This document shows, piece by piece, positions 8,252-16,352 of a stretch of DNA of 64,000 nt. The notes below the pieces were generated by a model. It did not search any database and was not told where the DNA came from. It was given only the letters and a program-made list of their open reading frames with translations. This stretch comes from Maritalea sp049801075. GTDB taxonomy: Bacteria; Pseudomonadota; Alphaproteobacteria; Rhizobiales; Devosiaceae. The stretch spans positions 310,001 through 374,000 of the forward strand of contig NZ_JBNAGG010000003.1 of assembly GCF_049801075.1 (NCBI RefSeq), written 5' to 3'. The first letter of the stretch is position 1, and every line of letters begins with the position of its first letter. Made by a program: the position numbers and the translations under genes.

Positions 8252-8793
8252 CACTCAAACGCCTCATCATCATCCACAATCACTTCAACAGCGGGCACGA
8301 TGATCAAATAGCCTTCGGCCAAATTGATGGTGGGCACGCTTTGCTTGGTGAAGGGATAAAGATCGGTTGGGCCTTTGGCTGGGCGGATTTCCAGCACGTC
8401 GCCGGCGCCATAATTTTGCACCGCAGCAACGGAGCCGAGCTCTTCGCCTTCCGGTGTGCGGGCCTTTAGGCCGATCAAATCTGTATAATAAAACTCATCA
8501 TCATCTTCGGTTTGCGGCAGGCTCTCGCGTGGCACAAAAAGCTTGGTGCCGTTTAGTGCTTCGGCATCGTTGCGGCTTTTGGATTCCGCCAAAATCGCGA
8601 CGAGCATGTTTTTTTGCAAACGTGCTTTTTTGATGGTGATGGTTTGTCCCGCTTTGTTGGTCAACAGCGGGGAATAGTCGGCGAGATCAAGTGGGTTTTG
8701 GGTAAAGCTCTTGATCCGGACTTCGCCTTTAATGCCGTGGGCCGCCCCGATCTGGCCCATTAAAACCAGATTGTCTTTTTGAGTGCGGCCCAT
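8251..8793 (-). CDS. rimM: Ribosome maturation factor RimM
   Basis: RimM helps mature the 30S head and binds S19. The 180-residue protein shows the N-terminal domain (MGQIGAAHGIKGEVRIKSF) and the PRC-barrel domain (FYYTDLIGLKART, then GAGDVLEI and the aromatic/proline segment YPFTKQSVPTIN). The C-terminus is acidic. It lies between rpsP (44-base gap) and trmD (one-base overlap) in the conserved operon. Confidence 0.96.
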   Translation of the reverse strand: MGRTQKDNLVLMGQIGAAHGIKGEVRIKSFTQNPLDLADYSPLLTNKAGQTITIKKARLQKNMLVAILAESKSRNDAEALNGTKLFVPRESLPQTEDDDEFYYTDLIGLKARTPEGEELGSVAAVQNYGAGDVLEIRPAKGPTDLYPFTKQSVPTINLAEGYLIIVPAVEVIVDDDEAFE

Positions 8794-8837
8794 AGCGTGT
8801 TCCTTATGCAGTCAATTTCTGAACAGGTTCAGAAAAC

Positions 8838-9236
8838 TTACTCTGCTGCGTTTTCTTCTGCTGGTGCTTCTGCTTCAGCTTCTGCAGCAGCCTTCGCATC
8901 TTCTTCAGCTTGACGCTTTTCTTCCAAACGCTCTTGCGCTTTTTTGCCTGGCTCAGCTTTTTTCGGGTTGTTGCGTGCTTCGCGCTTCAACAAACCTTCA
9001 GCGTCCAAGAAACGGTGCACACGGTCAGTTGGCTTGGCGCCAACGCTCAACCAATGCTCAACGCGCTCTTTGTCCAACTTCACGCGGTCTTCTGAATCTT
9101 TTGGCAACATTGGGTTGTAAGACCCGATGCGCTCAATAAAGCGGCCGTCGCGTGGTGCGCGAACGTCAGCAACAACAACGTGGTAGTAAGGGCGCTTTTT
9201 AGAACCGCCGCGTGACAAACGAATTTTAATGGCCAT
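8838..9236 (-). CDS. rpsP: 30S ribosomal protein S16
   Basis: The first 80 or so residues form a complete S16 domain (MAIKIRLSRGGSKKRPYYHV, then FIERIGSYNPM and WLSVGAKPTDRV). A charged, Ala/Glu-rich tail of about 50 residues follows, giving 132 residues, as is usual in Rhizobiales. GGAG lies just upstream of the ATG. It is the first gene of the ribosome-maturation group rpsP-rimM-trmD, preceded by an acetyltransferase gene and ffh on the same strand. Confidence 0.97.
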   Translation of the reverse strand: MAIKIRLSRGGSKKRPYYHVVVADVRAPRDGRFIERIGSYNPMLPKDSEDRVKLDKERVEHWLSVGAKPTDRVHRFLDAEGLLKREARNNPKKAEPGKKAQERLEEKRQAEEDAKAAAEAEAEAPAEENAAE

Positions 9237-9289
9237 TGATATTCTCCTAATTTGGCTATGTAACCGCTTTTGGCGGTAATTTCGTTGAT

Positions 9290-9802
9290 TTACTTGTTAG
9301 GATTGGGGTGGCGGTAAACCCGCGCGGGGCTACCCCCCAAATCGATCAAATCCTCCGCAATAGCGCCCACCCGATGGGCAACTTTTTGGGATGGAATATT
9401 GTTGTTATCAATATAGCTCACCACGGTGTCCCATTTGAGCTCATTGAAGGTGTAGTCAATCATCTTGCGCACAGCTTCGGTGGCGTAGCCTTTGCCTGCA
9501 GCGTCTTGCGCCAAGGTGTATGCAATTTCAGGTTCGGGCCAATTGATCGGATTCCAGTGGCCGATGATGCCGATAAACTTGCCGCTTGATTTTTCTTCCA
9601 CTGCAAACATGCCGTGACCGCGCAATGTCCAGTGGCCAATCAGTGTGGCCATGGCGCGCCAAGCTTTGCTATTGTCCATCGGGCCGCCAACGAATTGAGA
9701 CCATTCCCCATCAGCAGCGATTTCCGCGTAGGTGTCAAAATCTTCGGGCTTAAGGGCGCGAAGAACAAGACGTTCTGTTTCAAGCGTTGGAATGTTGACC
9801 AC
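9290..9802 (-). CDS. GNAT-family N-acetyltransferase (RimJ/RimL type)
   Basis: The 170-residue protein opens with LETERLVLRALKPEDFD, the usual start of RimJ/RimL-like acetyltransferases. It contains the acetyl-CoA loop region around DAAGKGYATEAVRKMIDY and ends with the N..S..VAHRVGA pattern. Its GTG start overlaps the TAG of ffh by one base (TAGTG), so it is coupled to ffh translation. The acceptor is unknown; small molecules, antibiotics or ribosomal protein N-termini are all possible in this family. Confidence 0.85.
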   Translation of the reverse strand: MVNIPTLETERLVLRALKPEDFDTYAEIAADGEWSQFVGGPMDNSKAWRAMATLIGHWTLRGHGMFAVEEKSSGKFIGIIGHWNPINWPEPEIAYTLAQDAAGKGYATEAVRKMIDYTFNELKWDTVVSYIDNNNIPSQKVAHRVGAIAEDLIDLGGSPARVYRHPNPNK

Positions 9803-11373
9803 TATTTCTTACCCCCTCTGGGGCCCAAACCGGGCAAGCCAGGGAAACGCGGTGCTGCGCCGCCTTTCAGCAGATCATCAACGCTTTTGGGCAATTCTTT
9901 TTTCGGGGCTGCCTGGCTTTGAAGCTCTTGCAGATCAGGCATTTCGCCGCCTGCGCCCATTTGCTTCTGCATTTCTTCCAGCATTTTCGGGTCAAGCTTT
10001 GACGGGTCGATATTGGGCATGCCACCTATACCGCCGGGCATCATGCCGCCGAGCATACCGGCCAAACCGCCTTTGCCTTTGGACATTTTTTTCATCATGT
10101 CGGCCATTTGGCGGTGCATTTTGATCAGCTTATTGATGTCTTGCACGGAGGTGCCAGAGCCAGCGGCAATCCGCTTGCGGCGCGAGGCGTTCAGCAAGGC
10201 CGGGGTTGCCCGCTCTTTTTTGGTCATGGACTGGATGATGGCGACTTGGCGGTCGAAAACTTTTTCATCAAAGTTTGCGCCATCAAGCTGCTTTTTCATT
10301 TTGCCCATGCCGGGCATCATGCCCATCAGGCCGCCCATGCCGCCCATTTTTTTCATCTGAAGCAGTTGGTTTTTCAAATCATCGAGATCGAAAACCCCCT
10401 TCTTCATTTTCTTGGCCATTTTGGCCGCTTCTTCTTGCGACACTGTGTCGGCGGCTTTTTCCACCAGCGACACAATATCGCCCATGCCCAAAATCCGGTC
10501 AGCGACGCGTGATGGGTAGAAATCTTCTAGGTCGGTGAGTTTTTCACCGGTGCCGAGAAACTTGATCGGTTTGCCGGTCACCGCGCGCATGGACAGGGCG
10601 GCACCGCCGCGGCCATCGCCATCGATACGGGTCAGCATAATGCCGGTCACGCTCACACGTTCATCAAAGGAGCGGGCAAGGTTCACTGCGTCTTGACCTG
10701 TCAGCGCGTCCGCTACGAGCAAAATTTCGTGAGGGTTGGTGGCCGATTTAATTTCAGCGGTTTCCGCCATCAACTCTTCGTCAATGTGGGTGCGGCCTGC
10801 TGTATCGAGGAACAGAACGTCATAGCCACCCAATTTGGCCTCTTTTTGGGCCCGCTTGGCAATCTCAACAGGGCTTTGGCCCTGAATGATCTCGAGCGTG
10901 TCAACTTGGATTTGCTCGCCCAACACCCGCAATTGTTCCATCGCGGCGGGGCGCCGTGTATCGAGAGAGGCCAGCAAAACTTTCTTGTTTTGCTTTTCTT
11001 TCAGGCGCTTGGCGATCTTACCTGTGGCGGTGGTTTTACCCGCGCCCTGCAGGCCGACCATCATAATGGCGACGGGAGCTGGGGCGTTCAGATCAAGCGG
11101 CACCGCCTCATTGCCCAGCACGGCGACCAATTCGTCATTGACGATTTTGACCACTTGCTGGCCGGGGGTGACCGATTTGGTGACTTCGGCGCCAACAGCG
11201 CGGTCGCGCACTTGTTCAACAAAGCCGCGCACCACTTCCAAAGATACGTCAGCTTCAATCAGGGCCCGGCGCACTTCGCGGAGGGCTGCATTCACGTCGC
11301 TTTCAGACAGATTGCCGCGCCGTGTTAGCCCATCAAAAATGCCGCTTAACCGATCACCCAGACTTTGAAACAT
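9802..11373 (-). CDS. ffh: Signal recognition particle protein Ffh
   Basis: Ffh binds signal sequences on nascent inner-membrane proteins and 4.5S RNA, and docks with FtsY. Domains in order are an N helical bundle, a GTPase G domain (GLQGAGKTTATGKIA, DTRRPAAMEQL, DTAGRTHIDEEL, RIDGDGRGG) and a Met-rich M domain with the RNA-binding GSGTSVQDINKLIK segment. I chose ATG 11373 because GAGG lies 5 bases upstream; the GTG two codons earlier would clash with that site. The C-terminus is rich in Gly, Met and Pro. The receptor gene ftsY lies only about 2.4 kb away, on the opposite strand. Confidence 0.97.
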   Translation of the reverse strand: MFQSLGDRLSGIFDGLTRRGNLSESDVNAALREVRRALIEADVSLEVVRGFVEQVRDRAVGAEVTKSVTPGQQVVKIVNDELVAVLGNEAVPLDLNAPAPVAIMMVGLQGAGKTTATGKIAKRLKEKQNKKVLLASLDTRRPAAMEQLRVLGEQIQVDTLEIIQGQSPVEIAKRAQKEAKLGGYDVLFLDTAGRTHIDEELMAETAEIKSATNPHEILLVADALTGQDAVNLARSFDERVSVTGIMLTRIDGDGRGGAALSMRAVTGKPIKFLGTGEKLTDLEDFYPSRVADRILGMGDIVSLVEKAADTVSQEEAAKMAKKMKKGVFDLDDLKNQLLQMKKMGGMGGLMGMMPGMGKMKKQLDGANFDEKVFDRQVAIIQSMTKKERATPALLNASRRKRIAAGSGTSVQDINKLIKMHRQMADMMKKMSKGKGGLAGMLGGMMPGGIGGMPNIDPSKLDPKMLEEMQKQMGAGGEMPDLQELQSQAAPKKELPKSVDDLLKGGAAPRFPGLPGLGPRGGKK

Positions 11374-11448
11374 GGTCACCTCTTTATATGTCGTTTTGTG
11401 CTTTGGTCTCCAAAGTGGGGCTTCCGTTCCGCAAAATCAAATTTTGCA

Positions 11449-11552
11449 AACAAAAAGAGCATCCATGGGCGCAACGCGCTGATGGATGTTGACCCCCAAA
11501 ATCGGTAAATTCGCTTTGGGTAGTGACTCGAGCACAACTCGACACGGTAAAT
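11449..11552 (-). ncRNA. Possible small RNA or leader upstream of ffh
   Basis: This stretch (part of the 11374-11686 gap) holds no convincing gene. On the minus strand a hairpin with arms at 11460-11466 and 11482-11488, plus an inner GCGC/GCGC stem, is followed after three bases by TTTTTG, which looks like an intrinsic terminator. A TTGACT hexamer lies at about 11584-11589 and a TAAAGC hexamer follows it at 17-base spacing. A transcript of about 100 nt, or an ffh leader with an attenuator, is possible. It lacks the GGAAGCAGC-type core of SRP RNA. Confidence 0.3.
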
Positions 11553-11686
11553 ATCGGGTGTTGCTTTAAGGCAATCGTGGCAAAGAGTCAATTCACCGCG
11601 GCCACTAAGGGTAGTAATTTAACCCAATCTGCGCCATATAGAGCGATGAAATGTTGTAAATCCTGATCAAAGGTCTCGCAAAATCC

Positions 11687-12553
11687 ATGGCTGATACAGT
11701 CCAATATTTGAAAATGAACGGTTTGGGGAATGATTTTGTGGTGCTTGATGCGCGGCAGAAACCGCTCAAGCTGTCTCATGATCAGGTGCGTTGGATTGCC
11801 GATCGGGAGCAAGGCATTGGCTGCGATCAGCTGATCATTTTGGAACATAGCCCACTGGATTGCGTGGATGTGTTTATGCGCATCTATAATGCCGAAGGCG
11901 GTGAAGTGGATGCTTGTGGCAACGCCACCCGCTGCGTTGGCTATTTGGTGGCCGAAGAGTTGGGCAAGAAAGCAGTGACCATTCACACCAATGCTGGCTT
12001 GCTGAATGCCGAGCTGAAGGGCGATGTGGTGAGCGTGGATATGGGCACGCCGCGCTTGGCGTGGGATCAAATCCCGCTGGCGGAAGAGTTTGAAGATACG
12101 ACCGGGATTGAATTGCAGATCGGGCCGATTGATGCGCCTGTGTTGCATACGCCGAGCGTGGTGAATGTGGGCAACCCCCATGCAATCTTTTGGGTGATGG
12201 ATTTGGACGCCCACGATCTGGCGCGGCTTGGCCCAATGCTTGAATATCACCCCATGTTTCCGGAACGGGCCAATATTTCATTGGCGCAGGTGATGGGGCG
12301 AGACCATATTAAAGTTCGCGTTTGGGAGCGCGGGGCAGGGCTAACCGAGGCTTGTGGCACTGCAGCTTGTGCTGTGGCCGTGGCAGCGGTGCGCAAAGAC
12401 TTGACCGACCGCGAGGTGACGATCAGCTTGCCGGGTGGAGATTTATACCTAGAGTGGCGCGCGAGCGACCATCATATTATCATGACAGGCCCGTATGAAT
12501 TGGACGGGGAGGGGACATTACCGGCCGAACTTTTTGAGGAAAGTGCTGCATGA
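11687..12553 (+). CDS. dapF: Diaminopimelate epimerase
   Basis: DapF interconverts LL- and meso-diaminopimelate for lysine and peptidoglycan synthesis, using two cysteines as acid and base. The 288-residue protein has both: C77 in DACGNATRC and C223 in EACGTAACA. It also shows the start motif KMNGLGNDFVVLD. The gene starts a plus-strand run dapF-mtaB-ftsY that is conserved in Rhizobiales and diverges from ffh. Confidence 0.97.
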   Translation: MADTVQYLKMNGLGNDFVVLDARQKPLKLSHDQVRWIADREQGIGCDQLIILEHSPLDCVDVFMRIYNAEGGEVDACGNATRCVGYLVAEELGKKAVTIHTNAGLLNAELKGDVVSVDMGTPRLAWDQIPLAEEFEDTTGIELQIGPIDAPVLHTPSVVNVGNPHAIFWVMDLDAHDLARLGPMLEYHPMFPERANISLAQVMGRDHIKVRVWERGAGLTEACGTAACAVAVAAVRKDLTDREVTISLPGGDLYLEWRASDHHIIMTGPYELDGEGTLPAELFEESAA

Positions 12554-13812
12554 GTATTGAAACCCTCACCTTCGGGTGTCGGCTCAACGCTTTTGAATCT
12601 GAAGTGATGAAAGATCATGCCGGATCGGCGGGGCTCGACAATATTCTCATCGTCAACAGCTGTGCGGTGACGCAGGAAGCTGTGCGCCAAACCCGTCAGG
12701 CTATTCGCAAGGCACGGCGGGAAAATCCGGACGTCAAAATTGTGGTAACAGGCTGCGCGGCGCAAACCGACGCGGAAAGCTTTGCCGAAATGGGCGAAGT
12801 GGACCTTGTGGTCGGCAATGGCGAAAAGATGAAGCGTGAGACTTATGAAGGTCTCAAATTCGGTATTGGTGGCAATTCAAAAATTCTTGTCGATGATATT
12901 ATGAGCGTGCGGGAAACCGCAGGTCATTTGATCGAGGGTATGGATGGGCGCGCCCGTGCCTTTGTGCAGGTACAAAATGGTTGTGACCATCGCTGCACTT
13001 TCTGCATCATTCCTTATGGCCGGGGGCCGTCGCGTTCCGTGCCCATGGGTGTGGTCGTCGATCAGATCAAAAAGCTGGCGGATAATGGCATTGGCGAAGT
13101 TGTACTGACCGGGGTGGACATCACCTCCTACGGTCCGGATTTGCCCGGCAAGCCGAGCCTTGGCGCGCTGACCCAAGCGATCTTGAAACATGTACCGCAA
13201 TTGCCGCGCCTGCGCATTTCGTCCATCGATTCCATTGAAGCTGACGAGGCCTTGATGGAAGCCATCAAATCTGAACATCGCTTGATGCCGCATCTGCATT
13301 TGTCGCTGCAGTCGGGCGATAATATGATTTTGAAGCGCATGAAGCGGCGGCATTTGCGCGAGGACACGATCCAGTTCGTGAATGACGCAAAAGCGATGCG
13401 CCCCGATATGGTGTTTGGCGCCGATATTATTGCCGGGTTCCCTACGGAAACCGATGAGATGTTCGCCAATTCCATGGCGATCGTGAAAGAATGTGATCTT
13501 ACCTATTTGCATGTGTTCCCCTATTCGCCACGGCCAGGCACCCCGGCGGCAAAAATGCCGCAAGTGGACAAAAAGGTGGCCAAAGACCGGGCGGCAAAAT
13601 TGCGTGCTTTGGGCGAACAGCAGTTCGACGCGTTTTGCGCCAGCCAAATCGGTGATACTAAATCCGTGCTGATTGAGCGCGACAATGTGGGGCGCACCGA
13701 ACAATTTGTGCCGATCAAAGTTGAAGGCGCACCCGGCGAGATTTTGGATGTGAAAGTGACGGGCCAGGATCAGCACGGGCTGATCGGCGAAAAGCAATTG
13801 GCTGTGGCGTAA
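12550..13812 (+). CDS. mtaB: tRNA t6A37 methylthiotransferase MtaB
   Basis: MtaB is a radical-SAM enzyme that inserts a methylthio group into t6A37 of ANN-reading tRNAs. The 420-residue protein has the N-terminal methylthiotransferase cysteines (C10, C38, C69) and the radical-SAM cluster cysteines C145, C149 and C152 in CDHRCTFC. A TRAM-like C-terminal region follows. The short N-terminus (MSIETLTFGCRLN) distinguishes the MtaB group from MiaB. The ATG overlaps the TGA of dapF by four bases. Confidence 0.93.
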   Translation: MSIETLTFGCRLNAFESEVMKDHAGSAGLDNILIVNSCAVTQEAVRQTRQAIRKARRENPDVKIVVTGCAAQTDAESFAEMGEVDLVVGNGEKMKRETYEGLKFGIGGNSKILVDDIMSVRETAGHLIEGMDGRARAFVQVQNGCDHRCTFCIIPYGRGPSRSVPMGVVVDQIKKLADNGIGEVVLTGVDITSYGPDLPGKPSLGALTQAILKHVPQLPRLRISSIDSIEADEALMEAIKSEHRLMPHLHLSLQSGDNMILKRMKRRHLREDTIQFVNDAKAMRPDMVFGADIIAGFPTETDEMFANSMAIVKECDLTYLHVFPYSPRPGTPAAKMPQVDKKVAKDRAAKLRALGEQQFDAFCASQIGDTKSVLIERDNVGRTEQFVPIKVEGAPGEILDVKVTGQDQHGLIGEKQLAVA

Positions 13813-13821
13813 GAGGGCTTT

Positions 13822-15258
13822 ATGGCGGAGAAGAAATCAGGCGGGGGTGCCGGGGACGGCTCCAAAGGAGCCGACGGCGGCAAAAAAAGAGGATTTTGGT
13901 CGCGGCTTTTGGGGGGCAAGGATGAGCCGCAACCCAAAGAGACGCCGAAAGACCAAAGTGAAGAGCAAACTTCTGCTGATGTGACGCCAGAGGACGCCGC
14001 TGCGCTTGAAAAAGAGCAGCCTTGGCAAGAGCCGGAAGACAGCATTGATCAGTCCATTGAGAATGCGCTGGATCAGACCGAAGAAGATCTGAAAGAAGCG
14101 CCAGACGCCGAACCAGCCACACCTGCGCCGGAAGAGGCAGCGGCTGAAGCTGTGGTGACGGTCGAAGACGAGCTAAAAGAGATTTCCGAGCTGGAACATG
14201 CTGCGGAAGCTACTTCTGAGCCTGAGCCTGACGTTTATAGCGAACAAACGACGGCAGGTGGCGAAGATAAATCCGGCGGGGGTGCCGGGGTAGCGAACGA
14301 AGTGAGCGACGGCGGCGCGCAAAAAGACTCCGGCGAGAAGAAAAAAGGCTGGTTCGCGCGGTTGCGTGATGGGCTGAAACGCTCCTCCGATCAACTCACT
14401 GACAATATTTCGTCAATCTTTACCAAGCGTAAGCTGGATGATGAAGCGCTGGAAGAGTTGGAAGATACACTGATCCAGGCGGATTTGGGCGTTGAAACTG
14501 CTATCCAGATCACTGAAAAGCTGGCCAAAGATCGCTTTGATAAAGAAATCAGCGTTGAGGAAATCCGCTCTGTTTTGCGCGATGAGGTCAGCAAGGTTTT
14601 GGCGCGCGTGGCAGTGCCGTTCGAGCTGGGCACAGCGCATAAGCCACATATTTTGTTGATGGTGGGCGTGAACGGGTCCGGCAAAACCACCACAATCGGT
14701 AAGCTGGCAGCGAAATATAGTCGTGAGGGCAAAAAGGTGATGTTGGCGGCGGGCGATACGTTCCGCGCGGCGGCGGTTGAGCAGCTTTCGGTTTGGGGTG
14801 AGCGTTCCAATGTGCCGGTGATCACGCGGCCAACAGGAGCGGATGCTTCAGGTTTGGCTTACGACGCGGTGAAAGAAGCGCAAGAACAGGATTGCGATCT
14901 GTTGATTATTGATACGGCGGGCCGTTTGCAAAACCGTGATGAGTTGATGGCGGAGCTTGAAAAGATTATTCGGGTGATCAAAAAGCTTGATCCCGAAGCG
15001 CCGCACACTACGTTGCTGACGCTGGATGCGACCACAGGGCAGAATGCGCTTAATCAGGTGGAGATTTTTGGCAAACGAGCCGGGGTGTCTGGTCTGGTAA
15101 TGACCAAATTGGATGGCACCGCGCGCGGCGGTATTTTGGTAGCGATTGCGCAAAAGCACAAATTGCCGGTGCATTTTATTGGCGTGGGCGAGACCATTGA
15201 GGATTTAGAGCCGTTTGAGGCAGATGATTTTGCAGCAGCGATTGCGGGGGCGCAATAA
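13822..15258 (+). CDS. ftsY: Signal recognition particle receptor FtsY
   Basis: FtsY is the membrane-associated GTPase that receives SRP-ribosome complexes. Residues 1 to about 185 form an acidic, low-complexity region. The NG domain follows with GVNGSGKTTTIGKLA, GDTFRAAAVEQL, DTAGR and TKLDGTARGG, for 478 residues in total. The acidic region holds two in-frame copies of the GC-rich repeat unit also found between genes elsewhere in the window (13840-13888 and 14275-14326). They give the peptides SGGGAGDGSKGADGG and SGGGAGVANEVSDGG. The linker therefore appears to have grown by repeat insertion without damage to the GTPase. The stop codon overlaps the next start by one base. Confidence 0.96.
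   Translation: MAEKKSGGGAGDGSKGADGGKKRGFWSRLLGGKDEPQPKETPKDQSEEQTSADVTPEDAAALEKEQPWQEPEDSIDQSIENALDQTEEDLKEAPDAEPATPAPEEAAAEAVVTVEDELKEISELEHAAEATSEPEPDVYSEQTTAGGEDKSGGGAGVANEVSDGGAQKDSGEKKKGWFARLRDGLKRSSDQLTDNISSIFTKRKLDDEALEELEDTLIQADLGVETAIQITEKLAKDRFDKEISVEEIRSVLRDEVSKVLARVAVPFELGTAHKPHILLMVGVNGSGKTTTIGKLAAKYSREGKKVMLAAGDTFRAAAVEQLSVWGERSNVPVITRPTGADASGLAYDAVKEAQEQDCDLLIIDTAGRLQNRDELMAELEKIIRVIKKLDPEAPHTTLLTLDATTGQNALNQVEIFGKRAGVSGLVMTKLDGTARGGILVAIAQKHKLPVHFIGVGETIEDLEPFEADDFAAAIAGAQ
13840..13888 (+). repeat. GC-rich repeat unit inside ftsY, copy 1
   Basis: The unit starts with ggcgggggtgccgggg and ends with gacggcggc plus an A run, as in the intergenic units. Its core is a perfect hairpin, CGGCTCC-AAA-GGAGCCG, with 7-base arms and a 3-base loop. 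That is the same geometry as the CGGACAC-TGC-GTGTCCG core at 4916-4932. It is read in frame at about residues 7-22 of FtsY. Confidence 0.8.
14275..14326 (+). repeat. GC-rich repeat unit inside ftsY, copy 2
   Basis: The flanks match the intergenic unit at 5272-5317 (ggcgggggtgccggggtag at the left, gacggcggcgcgcaaaaag at the right). The core differs: GCGAACGA and GTGAGCGA appear in swapped order. It is read in the same frame as copy 1, at about residues 152-168 of FtsY. A degenerate fragment resembling the core (tagcgaacaaacgacggc) lies just upstream, at about 14238-14255. Confidence 0.8.
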
Positions 15259-16352
15259 TGGTGGCGCGGGAAAAAATGTTGGCGTGCACCCATGTGTTGC
15301 ACGCTTTTGTTCCATTTAAACCGGCTGATTTGTTCGCGAAATTGGCGCAGTCTGACTATGCGCAATTGCCCAGCGATGTCTATGGGGATGGCGGTGCCAG
15401 CGATGTGGTGGTGGAACGGCTGAAGGAGCTGTTTGGCACCAGCGGCGCGCGCTTTTGCATTAAGGGCATGATCGCGCAGATGGCTGCCTTGCGCGCTGCT
15501 GTGGAGCGGCAGGGCAATAATATAGTTGCCATTCACCGGATGACCCATTTCGATATTGATGAAATGGAAGCGGTGGAGATTTTGCACCCAATCCAGTTCC
15601 GGCGGTTGGGCACAGCCTATCAGCCCTTTACGGTCGATGATTTGGACAAAATGGGCGAAGTGCCCGGCGTGGTGAGTGTGGAGCTTCCCGTGCGGCGAGC
15701 GGGCTATAAGCTGACCCCCTTTGAGGAATTGGTGAAAATCTCTGAATGGTGCCGCGCGCGTGGCGTGCATTTCCATATTGATGGGGCGCGGGTTTTTGGC
15801 GTGGCCGAAGCCTATGGCAAAAGCTGTTCGGAGATTATGGCGCTTTGCGACAGCCTATACTGCAGCTTTTATAAAGAACTGGCCAATATTGGCGGCTGTG
15901 GTTTGTTGGCGGATGAAGAATTTCTGGCCGAGAGCGATGTGTGGTTCACCCGGCATGGCGGCAATGTGCCGTTTGAGTTTCCGCAGGCGATTACAGCCCT
16001 GATTGGGTTGGACGAATTTTTGCCGCGCGTGGGTGAATTTACGGCTTTCGCCAAGGCGTTGGCTGTTGAGTTCAACAAAATTGACGGGGTGCGCACCGTG
16101 CCAATGGTGCCGGAGACGCCCAATTTTCAAGTCCATATCGAAGCATCAAAAGCGGCGCTGGAAGCGGCCTTTGAAAAGCAGATTGAAGCGGATAAAGTTT
16201 GGTTGTCTGGCCACACTTTGCCTACTATCTATGATGAAGTGCAGGCGATTGAAGTGGCGATTGGCGCAGGCAGCATGTCGCTGAGCGTTGAAGAATGGGC
16301 CGCTTACCTATCGCAAAGTGTGGGCATGGCCCGAAACGAGATTGAGGTTTAA
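15258..16352 (+). CDS. Threonine-aldolase-like PLP enzyme (beta-eliminating lyase fold)
   Basis: The 364-residue protein belongs to the fold-type I PLP enzymes of the threonine aldolase group. HFHIDGAR supplies the aspartate contacting the cofactor ring, and CSFYKELANIGG carries the likely PLP-binding lysine. The family typically cleaves L-threonine or related beta-hydroxy amino acids to glycine and an aldehyde. Its ATG overlaps the TAA of ftsY by one base, and its own stop is followed directly by the yciB ATG, so it is embedded in a translationally coupled run. The N-terminus is divergent from well-known LtaE proteins, so substrate is uncertain. Confidence 0.8.
   Translation: MVAREKMLACTHVLHAFVPFKPADLFAKLAQSDYAQLPSDVYGDGGASDVVVERLKELFGTSGARFCIKGMIAQMAALRAAVERQGNNIVAIHRMTHFDIDEMEAVEILHPIQFRRLGTAYQPFTVDDLDKMGEVPGVVSVELPVRRAGYKLTPFEELVKISEWCRARGVHFHIDGARVFGVAEAYGKSCSEIMALCDSLYCSFYKELANIGGCGLLADEEFLAESDVWFTRHGGNVPFEFPQAITALIGLDEFLPRVGEFTAFAKALAVEFNKIDGVRTVPMVPETPNFQVHIEASKAALEAAFEKQIEADKVWLSGHTLPTIYDEVQAIEVAIGAGSMSLSVEEWAAYLSQSVGMARNEIEV

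Noticed and set aside
11376..11591. 71-codon minus-strand frame upstream of ffh
   Set aside because: It has no family, covers the terminator-like hairpin and ends inside the ffh ribosome-site region; better explained as leader or RNA sequence.
11374..11686. SRP (4.5S) RNA gene next to ffh
   Set aside because: No GGAAGCAGC-type conserved loop was found on either strand in the gap.
11588..12250. 220-codon minus-strand frame opposite dapF
   Set aside because: It is antisense to a clear dapF gene and its composition is that of a shadow frame.
15054..15776. 240-codon minus-strand frame opposite ftsY and the aldolase-like gene
   Set aside because: It spans two well-supported genes on the other strand and has no recognisable domain.
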